In this document: in pieces, positions 31,081 through 40,322 of the stretch | Layout of the letters: each line of letters begins with the position of its first letter | Position numbering within the stretch: the stretch's first letter is position 1 | Assembly (NCBI GenBank): GCA_021324795.1 | Contig: JAJPIK010000039.1 | Location: 1-40,820 of the forward strand | Reading direction: 5' to 3' | DNA: 40,820 bases | Source of the DNA: Chloroflexota bacterium | Lineage (GTDB): Bacteria; Chloroflexota; UBA6077; FW602-bin22; CADDYW01 | The notes under the pieces: model-generated | Database searches by the model: none | Told to the model about the DNA's origin: nothing | Seen by the model: the letters and a program-made list of their open reading frames with translations, nothing else | Program-made: the position numbers and the translations under genes

Positions 31081-31965
31081 GTGGGGATCGAGACACTGAG
31101 TCAGGCCAGCACGCCCCCGGGGGCAGGTACAGGTTTGGCGATTCGCCCCCGGCCTGTGCGCATCAAACCCGCACGCGGTTGGGTAGCCCTTAACCTGAAG
31201 GAGCTCTGGGATTACCGTGACCTTTTGTTGATTCTCGCCTCACGCGACATCAAGCTACGCTACAAACAGACGGCCTTGGGGGTTATTTGGGTCATTCTTC
31301 AACCCCTACTGTCATCGCTTATCTTCGCGGTCATCTTTGGACGACTCGCAAACCTTCCCTCGGATGGGCTCCCTTACGTCCTCTTTGTATATGCAGGGAT
31401 GTTGCCATGGAATTTGTTCTCGGGCGCGCTTCAAAGAGCAGGCAATAGCCTGATCAGCGACTCTCGCTTGATTTCTAAAGTCTATTTCCCGAGAATGATC
31501 ATTCCAACCGCGAGCTCGCTTGCTGTTCTTGCCGACCTGGCGGTCGCATTAGGAGTCATGGTCGTCCTCATGATCGTTTACCAGATTTCGCCCACCTGGC
31601 ATTTGTTCGCCTTGCCGGTCTTTGTACTGCTGAGCTTGCTCATCGCAGTGGGGGTCGGTCTCTGGATCTCAGCATTCAACGTCTACTATCGAGATTTCAC
31701 CTACGCACTGCCTTTTGTGATTCAGGTTTGGCTGTACGCTTCGCCAGTCGTCTACTCGAGCAAAATGGTGCCAGTCGGATGGAGAGGCATCTACGCCGTG
31801 AATCCGCTGGTCGGAGTCATCGCCGGCTTCCGGTGGTGCTTGCTCGGATCGAGTGCGTTCCCCGTGACATCAGCTAGCTTATCCCTCCTGGTCGGTCTAG
31901 TGATCTTTGTCGGCGGCGCGCTGGTCTTCCGGCGAATCGAGCGCAACTTCGCGGACGTCGTCTGA
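31081..31965 (+). CDS. ABC-2 polysaccharide exporter permease (Wzm/KpsM type)
   Basis: A 294-residue membrane subunit of a polysaccharide ABC exporter. After a cytoplasmic N-terminus with the amphipathic interface helix (LKELWDYRDLLLILASRDIKLRYKQTALGVIW), six membrane helices follow. The family pattern LGVIWVILQPLLSSLIFAVIFGRL and WISAFNVYYRDFTYALPFVIQVWLYASPVVYSSKMVP is clear. Start is a GTG at 31081 with GGCAGG just upstream. Its stop overlaps the ATG of the ATPase gene by one base (TGATG), so the two subunits are made in step. Confidence 0.92.
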   Translation: MGIETLSQASTPPGAGTGLAIRPRPVRIKPARGWVALNLKELWDYRDLLLILASRDIKLRYKQTALGVIWVILQPLLSSLIFAVIFGRLANLPSDGLPYVLFVYAGMLPWNLFSGALQRAGNSLISDSRLISKVYFPRMIIPTASSLAVLADLAVALGVMVVLMIVYQISPTWHLFALPVFVLLSLLIAVGVGLWISAFNVYYRDFTYALPFVIQVWLYASPVVYSSKMVPVGWRGIYAVNPLVGVIAGFRWCLLGSSAFPVTSASLSLLVGLVIFVGGALVFRRIERNFADVV

Positions 31966-33191
31966 TGAGCGATTTTGCTATTCGCATTCACAACCTCAGC
32001 AAAAGCTACCTGGTAAGTCAGAATACCCAACGGCACCGCTATCGAACGCTGCAAGAGGAGTTGATTGCCCTTGCGCAGCGACCACTACGGCGCGGAAGGA
32101 GGGAGAGCACAACGCGGGAGTTCTGGGCGCTCAAGGACGTGAGCCTCGATGTCGAGCAAGGAGAAGTCCTTGGCATCATCGGCCGGAATGGCGCGGGAAA
32201 GAGCACCCTCCTGAAAATTCTGTCACGGATAACCGACCCCACGAGCGGCTACGCTGACGTCTACGGGAGGATAGGGTCATTGCTAGAAGTAGGGACCGGA
32301 TTCCATCCCGAACTGACCGGCCGTGAGAATATCTTTCTCAACGGGGCCATCCTGGGGATGAGGCGATCGGAAATCCAGGCGAAGTTCGACGAAATCGTCG
32401 CCTTCGCGGAGATCGAGAAGTTTATCGACACCCCAGTGAAGCGTTACTCGAGTGGCATGTACACAAGGTTGGCCTTTTCCGTGGCCGCCCATCTTGATCC
32501 AGAGATCCTGGTCGTGGATGAGATCCTCGCGGTCGGCGACGCGGCCTTTCAAAAGAAATGCCTGGGCCAAATGGAAGCGGTAGCAAAGAGCGGGCGCACG
32601 GTGCTGTTCGTTAGCCATCAGATGAACACGGTTCGCAAGCTCTGCAGCAGGTGCGTTTGGTTGAACACCGGAAAGGTACACATGGTGGGCAGCACCACGA
32701 GCACGGTCAGCGCCTACGAGGCAACTTTGTCATCCCTGCAAGATAATCGCGACCGCAGTGACGACAATGGCCCGGCAAAGTTCCTCCGATGGGAGATCCT
32801 GGCCCCGGCCGCCGAGCAATCGAACCTCCTAGCTACAATAGATCCCGTCACGTTCATGGTAGTAGTCCGCGTAAATCAACCCATCCGGGATGGGCATCAC
32901 GGCATTGCGCTCCACAACAGTGAAAACCAGCTCATGTGGGCATGGGCCACGTCGCACCTCAAATTAGCTCCGGGAGTCCACGCCTTCACTTACACCTTGC
33001 CTACTTTACCCCTCCGCCCGGGGGTATACCAATGGCACGTGAGCCTATACGACGAGCAGCATTTGCTCGATGCTTGGTATTGCGTGCCCGAGTTGATTAT
33101 CGGAACGCCTCCACTATCTCACCCACGTGATGAGTGGTCCGGCGTGCTCAACCTACCCTGTAGTTTTGGCATAGCGGAACAGGGACTCTAA
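31965..33191 (+). CDS. ABC polysaccharide exporter ATPase with Wzt-type C-terminal domain
   Basis: A 408-residue ATPase subunit. The nucleotide-binding domain (1-245) has Walker A IIGRNGAGKST (71-81), the signature YSSGMYTRLAFSVA (161-174) and Walker B ILVVDEILAVGD (181-192). The C-terminal 150 residues form a beta-sandwich-like region (DPVTFMVVVRVNQPI, HGIALHNSENQLMWAW, VYQWHVSLYDEQHLLDAWY), as in Wzt proteins. There this domain recognises a modification at the non-reducing end of the finished chain before export. A methyl, sulfate or other cap made by the genes that follow would fit this requirement (inference). Confidence 0.93.
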   Translation: MSDFAIRIHNLSKSYLVSQNTQRHRYRTLQEELIALAQRPLRRGRRESTTREFWALKDVSLDVEQGEVLGIIGRNGAGKSTLLKILSRITDPTSGYADVYGRIGSLLEVGTGFHPELTGRENIFLNGAILGMRRSEIQAKFDEIVAFAEIEKFIDTPVKRYSSGMYTRLAFSVAAHLDPEILVVDEILAVGDAAFQKKCLGQMEAVAKSGRTVLFVSHQMNTVRKLCSRCVWLNTGKVHMVGSTTSTVSAYEATLSSLQDNRDRSDDNGPAKFLRWEILAPAAEQSNLLATIDPVTFMVVVRVNQPIRDGHHGIALHNSENQLMWAWATSHLKLAPGVHAFTYTLPTLPLRPGVYQWHVSLYDEQHLLDAWYCVPELIIGTPPLSHPRDEWSGVLNLPCSFGIAEQGL

Positions 33192-33220
33192 TCCTAGGGA
33201 TCCAAGGGAGGGCCCGGTCA

Positions 33221-34048
33221 ATGGATGTTTCTCGATCACCTGCGTTGGGGACACTAACACCTATGCTCGTGGCTGAGGTTTCCGTGAACGATCTCCACAC
33301 TCGGCTGGGTATCAGTACCCCAATTGATTATCCGATCGAATCGCTCACCAAACCTCTCACCAATTGGAAGATGGAGATCGACGACGCTCCAATTTTTCGG
33401 TACCTCTACCGAAATCTTCGTCCCCAACGTCACCTCGAGTTCGGAACCTGGCAGGGAACTGGCGTTCGATATTGCCTGGAAGAGTGCGATGCCACGGTCT
33501 GGACGATCAACCTTCTCGCTGGTGAAGTACAGGCAGACAATACCTGGAGATACTCGAATTGGAAAGACACGATCGCATCTCGTCTATTTCAGTGGGCAAG
33601 GAAGCGCGCACATTACGCTCCGAACTGGGTGCGAGGACGAGTTCGATTACCTCAAGGCCTCCTCGTCTACCAATCCGATTCAATCGGATCCATCGGCAAG
33701 TTTTATCTAGAGGCAGGCCTAGGCCATCGAGTCTGCCAAATCTACTGTGATAGCCGCGATTGGGATATCTCAAATTACCCAGCCGGCTTTTTCGACTCGG
33801 TCTTGATCGACGGTGGACACACGACCGACGTGGTTACCAGCGACACATTCAAAGCGTGCCAAGTGGTCCGGCCGGGCGGCATTGTCATGTGGCATGACTT
33901 CTGTCCATTGCCCGAGGTCCAACGTCCGGATGGGATGGGCAGCGGTGTGCTTCGGGCCATCGAAAATCTGTGGCCTCGGCTGTGTCGAGAGATGAGCGAC
34001 ATTTTCTGGATTCGCCCAAGTTGGATTCTCATTGGGATAAAGCGATGA
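33221..34048 (+). CDS. Class I SAM-dependent methyltransferase (Methyltransf_24-like)
   Basis: A 275-residue predicted methyltransferase. The SAM-binding motif is RHLEFGTWQGTGVRYCLEE (70-88, with the glycine loop EFGTWQGTG), followed by an acidic-type strand TVWTINL, then FDSVLIDGGHTTDVVTSDTFKACQVVRPGGIVMWHDF. The IDGGH and PGG...WHD motifs are characteristic of Methyltransf_24 enzymes, which often methylate sugars or are found in polysaccharide loci. GGAGG lies about 10 nt before the ATG. Its stop overlaps the start of the sulfotransferase. The acceptor is unknown. Confidence 0.8.
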   Translation: MDVSRSPALGTLTPMLVAEVSVNDLHTRLGISTPIDYPIESLTKPLTNWKMEIDDAPIFRYLYRNLRPQRHLEFGTWQGTGVRYCLEECDATVWTINLLAGEVQADNTWRYSNWKDTIASRLFQWARKRAHYAPNWVRGRVRLPQGLLVYQSDSIGSIGKFYLEAGLGHRVCQIYCDSRDWDISNYPAGFFDSVLIDGGHTTDVVTSDTFKACQVVRPGGIVMWHDFCPLPEVQRPDGMGSGVLRAIENLWPRLCREMSDIFWIRPSWILIGIKR

Positions 34049-34971
34049 TGAAGACTGGGAGAATTGTTCCCACTTTCCGTGGCCGGCTTCAGAACAGCCC
34101 TGCCTCCCCACACCAGAAAAAGACGCTCATCTTCATCCACATCCCCCGAACGGCTGGGACAACTCTCAACTACATCCTCAACCGGCACTACAAACCGACC
34201 GAAATCTATTCCATCTATACGTCGCGAACCCTGGATGGGATGGATACCTACCGCAAGCTTCCCGCGGTTTGTAAGCGCGGCTTCAAACTGGTTCGCGGTC
34301 ACTTTTACTTCGGACTTCACGCATCGGTCGGCGGCCCCACCTCGTACCTGACGCTTCTGCGCGATCCAGTCGACCGAATTATTTCCGATTATATGTTCAC
34401 CAAACGAGATAAACATAATCCTTTGTCCAACGTCCTCACTTCGAAGAATCTGACGCTGAAAGATTACGTCGAGAGTGGTGTCTCGTTATGGACCGACAAC
34501 GTCCAAACGCGCCTGCTAGCAGGCGAACTCGGTATGGATCGGGTGACGCCATTTGGCCGGTGTAGCGAGGAACTGCTCGAAGTCGCGAAGGAAAACCTCG
34601 ATCGCTATTTCGGAGCTGTCGGCATTTCTGAGAGATTTGACGAGTTTCTTCTGGTTGGGCGGAGAACCTATGGCTGGAGCAACTGCTTCTACGTCAAGAA
34701 AAATACGATTCGAAACCGTCTGCCGAAGACAGGCCTCTCCGAGGACACGCTGAAGACGATCCAACAGTTTAATCGATTTGACACTGCTCTCTATGAGTAC
34801 TGCAAAAAACGATCTGACGAGATCGTCCGTGATCTCGGGCCCAGCTTCCAGCGTCAGCTTCGATTCTTTCAGTTGCTCAATCATCTCGCCGGTCCAACCT
34901 CTATGTACGCGTACGGTGCTGAGCGACGCTTGAACGCCCTTCTCGGTCGACCAGTCCACCGCGCGCACTGA
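34045..34971 (+). CDS. Sulfotransferase family protein (Sulfotransfer_2 type)
   Basis: A 308-residue enzyme predicted to move sulfate from PAPS to a hydroxyl group, probably of a glycan. The 5'-phosphosulfate loop IHIPRTAGTTLNYIL (31-45) and the 3'-phosphate motif LLRDPVDRIISDYMF (104-118) are textbook. GHFYFG (H86) is in the position of the catalytic base region in this family, which includes carbohydrate sulfotransferases. Start is the first of two adjacent ATGs (34045), overlapping the methyltransferase stop. The following gene starts on this gene's stop codon. PAPS-making enzymes are not in the window. Confidence 0.85.
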   Translation: MMKTGRIVPTFRGRLQNSPASPHQKKTLIFIHIPRTAGTTLNYILNRHYKPTEIYSIYTSRTLDGMDTYRKLPAVCKRGFKLVRGHFYFGLHASVGGPTSYLTLLRDPVDRIISDYMFTKRDKHNPLSNVLTSKNLTLKDYVESGVSLWTDNVQTRLLAGELGMDRVTPFGRCSEELLEVAKENLDRYFGAVGISERFDEFLLVGRRTYGWSNCFYVKKNTIRNRLPKTGLSEDTLKTIQQFNRFDTALYEYCKKRSDEIVRDLGPSFQRQLRFFQLLNHLAGPTSMYAYGAERRLNALLGRPVHRAH

Positions 34972-36305
34972 TGGCGAGGCACATGGCGCTCATCGCACAC
35001 GCCGACTTACGAAACCGTCATTACTGTGATTGGATTGATTTCCTGAGCGAGGCAGCGGATTGGGATGCGGCCCGCATCGCCGACTTCCAGCTCGAACAGC
35101 TAAGGGCTGTGATTACGTTTGCCTATCAACGAACCCCTGGCTACCGCGGGCTTTTCGATGAGGTAGGGATTACCCCCCCATCCTTTAAGTCGTTTGAAGA
35201 CTTCCGCAGGCTGCCTTTCATCGATAAAGAGTTGCTGCGAGATCACCTCGATGAGTTCTCGACCAGGATCCGAGGGCGCTCGTATGTCACAACCGGCGGC
35301 AGCACGGGCATTCCTTTCGGCTTTTACCGAGATCCCGTTGCTTTTGGCCGCGAGCTTGCCTCGAAAGCGCATCAGTATTATCGAGTCGGTTGGAAAGAAG
35401 GAGATCGGCAACTCGTCTTCCGGGGGATTCCAATCAAGCGGCCCGGTCAGATGCAGTTCTATCCCCGCTTCAACGAGCTGCGTTGCTCGTCCTACCACCT
35501 CGTCCCCGAGCAGATGGAGGTCTTCCGGCGTCGCGCGCTCGAGTATCGGCCGGAGTGGCTTCGCTGCTATCCGTCGTCGGGCTATCTGTTCGCGAAGTTT
35601 CTGCAAGAAACCAAGCGCTCTTTTCCGGAGATCAAGGGCATTCTCTGCGCCTCGGAAAACCTTTACGATTACCAGAAGCAACTCCTCCGTGACGTTTTTG
35701 GCGCCCGAGTCTTCAGTCACTATGGTCACTACGAAATGGCCGTCCTGGCTGGCTTTTGTGAGCACGAGGATACCTATCACGTCTTGCCTCAGTACGGCTA
35801 CGCCGAGTTGATCGATCGTGATGGAAATCCAGTTACCCAGCCGGGGCAGGTGGGAGAAATCGTTGGCACGTCATTCATCCAGCGGGCGACACCATTCATT
35901 CGCTACCGCACTCGTGACTTCGCGGTCCTCAAAGGCTGGGGATGTCCGGCCTGTGGCCGCCCGTACCAAGTATGGGAACGAATTGACGGACGCTTGCAGG
36001 AATTCGTGATTACTGGAACCGGTCGGACAATCGCCATGACCGCGATCAACATGCACGACGACATCTTCGATCACGTCAAACAGTTTCAGTTCTATCAAGA
36101 AGAAAAGGGCAAAATCGTTTTCCGCTACATTCCCAAGGAAACCTGCACTGAAGGCATTGTCAGCGACATGCAACGTCGCTTGCTCGTCAAGTTTGGCGAC
36201 GACGTTCAGCTCACGATGCAACCGGTCGATGGTATTCCTCTGACTAAGCGTGGCAAACATCGCTTTTTGATCCAGAAACTGAGTCTCGACTTCCCCCATG
36301 ATTAG
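34971..36305 (+). CDS. CapK/PaaK-like adenylate-forming enzyme
   Basis: A 444-residue member of the phenylacetate-CoA ligase-like branch of the ANL superfamily, which occurs in many capsule loci (CapK). Motifs are the phosphate loop SYVTTGGSTGIPFGFY (about 104-119), SHYGHYE (motif A5), IRYRTRDFAVL (A7) and a CPACGRPY pair of cysteines that could hold zinc. Its C-terminal domain ends IPLTKRGKHRFLI, where the lysines would complete the active site. In capsule loci its role is unproven; activating a carboxylic acid for an amide or ester decoration is the usual guess. The ATG at 34971 shares its A with the preceding TGA. A 157-nt gap to the next gene's preferred start follows, longer than the others in this cassette. 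Confidence 0.85.
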   Translation: MARHMALIAHADLRNRHYCDWIDFLSEAADWDAARIADFQLEQLRAVITFAYQRTPGYRGLFDEVGITPPSFKSFEDFRRLPFIDKELLRDHLDEFSTRIRGRSYVTTGGSTGIPFGFYRDPVAFGRELASKAHQYYRVGWKEGDRQLVFRGIPIKRPGQMQFYPRFNELRCSSYHLVPEQMEVFRRRALEYRPEWLRCYPSSGYLFAKFLQETKRSFPEIKGILCASENLYDYQKQLLRDVFGARVFSHYGHYEMAVLAGFCEHEDTYHVLPQYGYAELIDRDGNPVTQPGQVGEIVGTSFIQRATPFIRYRTRDFAVLKGWGCPACGRPYQVWERIDGRLQEFVITGTGRTIAMTAINMHDDIFDHVKQFQFYQEEKGKIVFRYIPKETCTEGIVSDMQRRLLVKFGDDVQLTMQPVDGIPLTKRGKHRFLIQKLSLDFPHD

Positions 36306-36462
36306 CCATAAAACGTGAGGCGCGGGTTACTTAGACGGCAGCTTCCAGACTGACGTTCCCAACTCACCCGGGAATCCCCATTTTTGGATTAAGCGCCATC
36401 AGCTCCCGGGAAGCGATTGGGTGTCCGACTCTCCGTTATCCACAACGTGCATAGGAGTACAA

Positions 36463-38007
36463 GTGTCCAGCGCGCGAATCGGTGACTCTTTAAATCGCGT
36501 CGGGGTTACTCACCTACCACGTCCAGTTTATCCAACCGCGGCACCCTATCACCCGTCGCAAGAATATCCGGAATATCCGTTCCGTGGTCGGGTCGCCTCG
36601 ATACCAAATGAGGTCTACGACGGCTTGCGTCATCTCTTGCAGATCCTCGGCTATGACGAAGAATGCTACGGAACCAAGGATTGGAACCCTTTCGGTCACC
36701 TGATCGAGCCCGGCATGACCGTCGTGATCAAGCCGAACTTTGTTCTCAGCCGGCATCCCGCGGGCAAGGACGTCTACAGCGTGATTACCCATCCGTCGGT
36801 GCTGCGGGCCGTCGCGGATTACTGCTGGATCGCCTTGCGCGGTCAAGGAAAGATTATCTTCACTGACACGCCGCAATACGACTGCAACTTCGCCGAGCTA
36901 CTCAAGACAACGAAGCTCGATCGGGTTTGCGATTTCTACGCCTCGTTTCAAGGACCGACCGTCGAATGGCGTGACCTGCGAAACTACTGGTCCGCCCAGC
37001 GCCATTTCCCGTCGATGATTCGGCCATTGCCCGGTGATCCCGAAGGTCAGGTCATGATTGATCTCGGCCGTCGTGGCGCGCTATGCGAGGGCCCGGAGCC
37101 CCAGCATTATTACGGCGCAGTCTACCATCGCCGCGAAACGATCGGAGCCCACATTGGCGACCGACAACAATACCAGGTCGCCGGCACGATCATGAAAGCC
37201 GACGTCGTGATCTCGGTTCCCAAACTGAAGGTACACAAGAAGGTTGGCGTCACTCTCAACGTCAAAGGACTCGTTGGCATCTGCACTAACAAGAACCTCC
37301 TTGTCCACTACGCGCTTGGCTCGCCGACCGAAGGAGGCGATCAGTACCCTGAAGGGCTGTTCGCACCGACCGAGGAAGCGTTAATCAAGCTCGAGCGCTG
37401 GCTGTACGATCACCTCCTCGCCAGGCAATCGGTACCCTTGGAGTACGTTCATCGTTCCCTCTACTGGCTACACGGCCAGACGCTGAAGCGTCTGGGCATC
37501 ACCGTGGATCCCAAGAAGAGAATGTACGACGCTGGCAATTGGTATGGAAACGATTCGGCTTGGCGCATGGCCGTGGATCTCGCCCGAATCATCTACTTCG
37601 CCGATGCCAAGGGACGGCTGCACGACACGCCGCAGCGCCGTCTCTTTTCGGTCGTTGATGGGATCGTGGGCGGAGAAAATAACGGCCCACTTGCGCCGGA
37701 TCCAAAACCAGCCGGCGTTCTGGCCGCGGGCGGGAGCCTGCTTGCCGTGGATATAGTCGCAACGCGCTTGATGGGATTCGACTATCGATGCATGCGCCAA
37801 TTCAGCATCCTGGAAGATCCGTATTTCGATTTTGGCATTCGCAAGATCGAGGACATTGAAGTCGTCTCCGACGATCCGTCTTTGCAGCAGTGCCTCGACG
37901 CTCCAAGCGATCGGTATCTCGCTTTCAAACCCCATCCCGGCTGGAAGGGGCATCTCGAAATCGACAACCACGTGGAGGGAGTGGAGCAGTGGCTAGCGTC
38001 TCGGTAG
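36463..38007 (+). CDS. DUF362 domain protein in a polysaccharide locus
   Basis: A protein of unknown function (514 aa). DUF362 signatures are TVVIKPNFVLSRHP, then ADVVISVPKLKVHKKVGVTLNVKGLVGICTNKN and a late GIVGGENNGPLAPDPKPAGVLAAGGSLLAVDIVATRLMGFD. The family usually partners with iron-sulfur domains, but no ferredoxin-like cysteine cluster is visible here. Start: the frame is open from a GTG at 36421, but AGGAG five bases before an in-frame GTG at 36463 makes that start better. The next gene begins inside its last codons, an overlap of 19 nt, so the two are made together. DUF362 proteins have been reported in polysaccharide clusters, but the reaction is not known. Confidence 0.83.
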   Translation: MSSARIGDSLNRVGVTHLPRPVYPTAAPYHPSQEYPEYPFRGRVASIPNEVYDGLRHLLQILGYDEECYGTKDWNPFGHLIEPGMTVVIKPNFVLSRHPAGKDVYSVITHPSVLRAVADYCWIALRGQGKIIFTDTPQYDCNFAELLKTTKLDRVCDFYASFQGPTVEWRDLRNYWSAQRHFPSMIRPLPGDPEGQVMIDLGRRGALCEGPEPQHYYGAVYHRRETIGAHIGDRQQYQVAGTIMKADVVISVPKLKVHKKVGVTLNVKGLVGICTNKNLLVHYALGSPTEGGDQYPEGLFAPTEEALIKLERWLYDHLLARQSVPLEYVHRSLYWLHGQTLKRLGITVDPKKRMYDAGNWYGNDSAWRMAVDLARIIYFADAKGRLHDTPQRRLFSVVDGIVGGENNGPLAPDPKPAGVLAAGGSLLAVDIVATRLMGFDYRCMRQFSILEDPYFDFGIRKIEDIEVVSDDPSLQQCLDAPSDRYLAFKPHPGWKGHLEIDNHVEGVEQWLASR

Positions 38008-39335
38008 TAGGGCTGGGGAAACTCGGGCAAACTCTGGCAGCCTGCTTTGCCTATCGGGGATTTCAGACGCTCGGCGTCGACGTCGCCGAACGCGTCGTTG
38101 ATTCGATCAATCGTGGGGAAGCCACGGTCATCGAGCCGAGCCTCCAAGATTTGATTGACGCTTCGCACGATCGACTATGTGCGACCTCGCGTCACGCCGA
38201 GGCAATCGAGCAGACTGACGTGACATTCATCCTCGTGCCAAGTCCGAGCGATTCGAGCGGAAACTTCTCGAATCGCTACGTCGAGTCGTCACTGGCGTCG
38301 CTGGGACAAGCATTACGCCAGAGCCAGAAATCGTATCACCTCTTTGTGATTTGCAGCACCCTGATGCCAGGGTCGATCGACAGCACTCTCATCCCTTTGC
38401 TCGAAAAGATTTCTGGCCGCGAACTCAATGAGGGGTTCGGTCTCTGCTACTGTCCCGAATTCGTCGCTCTCGGCAGTGCAATCAAAGGTTTCCTGTGCCC
38501 CGATCTGGTCGTCATCGGCCAAAGTGACGATCGTGCGGGTGAGCAAGCGACCACGATCTATCGACAGCTCTGTGAGAACCAGCCCCCGATGCCACGGATG
38601 CCAATCATCGATGCCGAGATCGCCAAGGTTAGCCTGAACTGCTACATTACGCTCAAAATCAGCTTTGCGAACATGCTAGCAAATCTTTGTGAGAAGATTC
38701 CCGACGCAGACGTCGATTTGATTACCGAAGCGCTGGGCCACGACCGACGAATCTCACCTTACTACTTTCGAGGCGGTTTGCGAGCGGGCGGCACCTGTTT
38801 TCCCCGCGACATCCAGGCATTCATTGCCTTTGCGAGCAAGTACGGCGAAGGCGCCGATTTGATTCGCGCGGTCGAAAAGGTGAATGACTACCAGGACAAC
38901 CATCTCATTGACCTCGTTCTTGGGCACATCGAGGCCACCGGCGTGCGTCGGGTAGCCATTCTAGGTCTATCGTTCAAGCCGGATACGCCGGTCGTTGTCG
39001 AATCGCCGGCCATGCACTTAGTGCGCGTCCTGCTTGGATTAGGGATCGACATCGTCGCCTACGACCCGATGGCAATGGAGAACGCCCGAGCCGAGTTCGG
39101 AAACCTCATAACCTATGCCTCCTCCGCACGTTCTTGTATGGCCGCCGCGCCCATTTGCGTCGTGGCAACCCCTTGGCAAGAGTTCAAAGAACTCGACGGG
39201 AGCAGTATCCAGCACACCCCAATGACAATCATTGATTGCTGGCGTGCACTGGAATCAAGTCGGTTCGCGAAAAAGGCAAATTACGTCGCGATTGGTCGCT
39301 ATGGCGTGAGGTCCGAGTGCCTCACCCGGGCTTAG
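37989..39335 (+). CDS. UDP-glucose/GDP-mannose dehydrogenase family protein
   Basis: A 448-residue NAD-dependent four-electron dehydrogenase converting a nucleotide sugar to its uronic acid. Motifs are the N-terminal VVGLGKLGQTLA (7-18), the substrate region EIAKVSLNCYITLKISFAN with K213 and N217, the catalytic cysteine C270 in RAGGTCFPRDIQAF, and the C-terminal NAD-like strand VRRVAILGLSFKPDTPVVVESPAM. The frame extends back to 37890, but the GTG at 37989 is chosen: GGAGGGA lies about 9 nt upstream and the Rossmann fold starts directly. It overlaps the DUF362 gene by 19 nt. It supplies uronic acid units to the polysaccharide; which sugar cannot be told from motifs alone. Confidence 0.92.
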   Translation: MASVSVVGLGKLGQTLAACFAYRGFQTLGVDVAERVVDSINRGEATVIEPSLQDLIDASHDRLCATSRHAEAIEQTDVTFILVPSPSDSSGNFSNRYVESSLASLGQALRQSQKSYHLFVICSTLMPGSIDSTLIPLLEKISGRELNEGFGLCYCPEFVALGSAIKGFLCPDLVVIGQSDDRAGEQATTIYRQLCENQPPMPRMPIIDAEIAKVSLNCYITLKISFANMLANLCEKIPDADVDLITEALGHDRRISPYYFRGGLRAGGTCFPRDIQAFIAFASKYGEGADLIRAVEKVNDYQDNHLIDLVLGHIEATGVRRVAILGLSFKPDTPVVVESPAMHLVRVLLGLGIDIVAYDPMAMENARAEFGNLITYASSARSCMAAAPICVVATPWQEFKELDGSSIQHTPMTIIDCWRALESSRFAKKANYVAIGRYGVRSECLTRA

Positions 39336-39367
39336 TGAAACAAGCACCAGCAGGGAGAAAGGGCAGG

Positions 39368-40315
39368 ATGAATCACCTGTCGGTATCAATCGTTACTCCT
39401 TCGCTCAATCAAGGCGATTTCATCGAAGAAACTATCCGGAGCGTCCTCGATCAGGGATACCCGCGCCTTGAATACGTTGTGGTTGATGGAGGCTCGACCG
39501 ATCAGACACTCGAGATTCTCCGCCGCTACGAAGACCACCTGACCTGGCTTTCCGAGCCTGACCAAGGACCACCCGACGCGATCAACAAGGGATTGGCCCG
39601 GACCAGCGGTGAGATCTTTGCCTATCTGAACTCCGACGACACCTACTGCCCGGGAGCGATTGAGAAGGCCGTTCGCTACTTCATCGATCACCCGGACGTC
39701 GAGATGGTGTTCGGCGATGCGAACATCATCGACGCGGGCGGTCGCGTCTACCATCAGTGGCACGCGCCTGGCTGGGATTTTCCCGGCTTTCTCTGTTGGA
39801 AGTATCCGATCCTCCAGCCGTCAGTCTTTCTCCGTCGACGCCTGATGAATCGCCTCGGTCCGTTTCGACTGACGCCGGGTTGGGGCTGGGATTACGACTA
39901 CTGGCTGATGATCGGCGGGGCCGGTATCCGAGGTGGGCATATTCGCGAGATTATATCGAACGCCCGTTACCACACTGGAGCGGGCGGCGTCGCCCAGAGT
40001 GTCAAGCTCGCCGACCACCTGATCTTCATCTGGGAACGGTTCTTCCGGGAGGAAGCGCCGCCTACCCTCACCCACCTGCGAGGGCCAGCAATCGGCGGCG
40101 CCTACGTCTACCGTGGCTACTGTCACTACGAGCGCGGCGAGATGGTCCAGGCGCGTCGAGACTGCATGCAGGCCCTTCGACTGACCAGGACGTCGCACGT
40201 AAGCAAACGTGCTCTGGTCTTGATCACCAAGACCTTGCTGGGAACGAGGCTTTCTCAGACGCTACGCGAGCTGAAGCGCACCCAGGCGCGCGCCCGGCTT
40301 GCGCAGGCACTATAG
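39368..40315 (+). CDS. Family 2 glycosyltransferase
   Basis: A 315-residue GT-A fold transferase. The start is typical (LSVSIVTPSLNQGDFIEETIRSVLDQGYPRLEYVVVDGGSTDQTLEIL), the metal-binding DXD-type motif is LNSDD (87-91), and the acceptor region has FLCWKYPILQPSVFLRR and GWGWDYDYWLMIGGAG. No membrane helix is apparent, so it acts at the inner face of the membrane on a lipid-linked sugar. The ATG at 39368 with GGGAGAAAGGG upstream is preferred to the longer frame from 39236, which overlaps the dehydrogenase. The next glycosyltransferase begins 7 nt after its stop. Confidence 0.92.
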   Translation: MNHLSVSIVTPSLNQGDFIEETIRSVLDQGYPRLEYVVVDGGSTDQTLEILRRYEDHLTWLSEPDQGPPDAINKGLARTSGEIFAYLNSDDTYCPGAIEKAVRYFIDHPDVEMVFGDANIIDAGGRVYHQWHAPGWDFPGFLCWKYPILQPSVFLRRRLMNRLGPFRLTPGWGWDYDYWLMIGGAGIRGGHIREIISNARYHTGAGGVAQSVKLADHLIFIWERFFREEAPPTLTHLRGPAIGGAYVYRGYCHYERGEMVQARRDCMQALRLTRTSHVSKRALVLITKTLLGTRLSQTLRELKRTQARARLAQAL

Positions 40316-40322
40316 CGGCCCA

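Noticed and set aside
33970..34044. Longer N-terminus of the sulfotransferase starting inside the methyltransferase gene
   Set aside because: It would overlap the methyltransferase by about 80 nt; the ATG pair at 34045/34048 gives normal family length and a TGATG coupling site.
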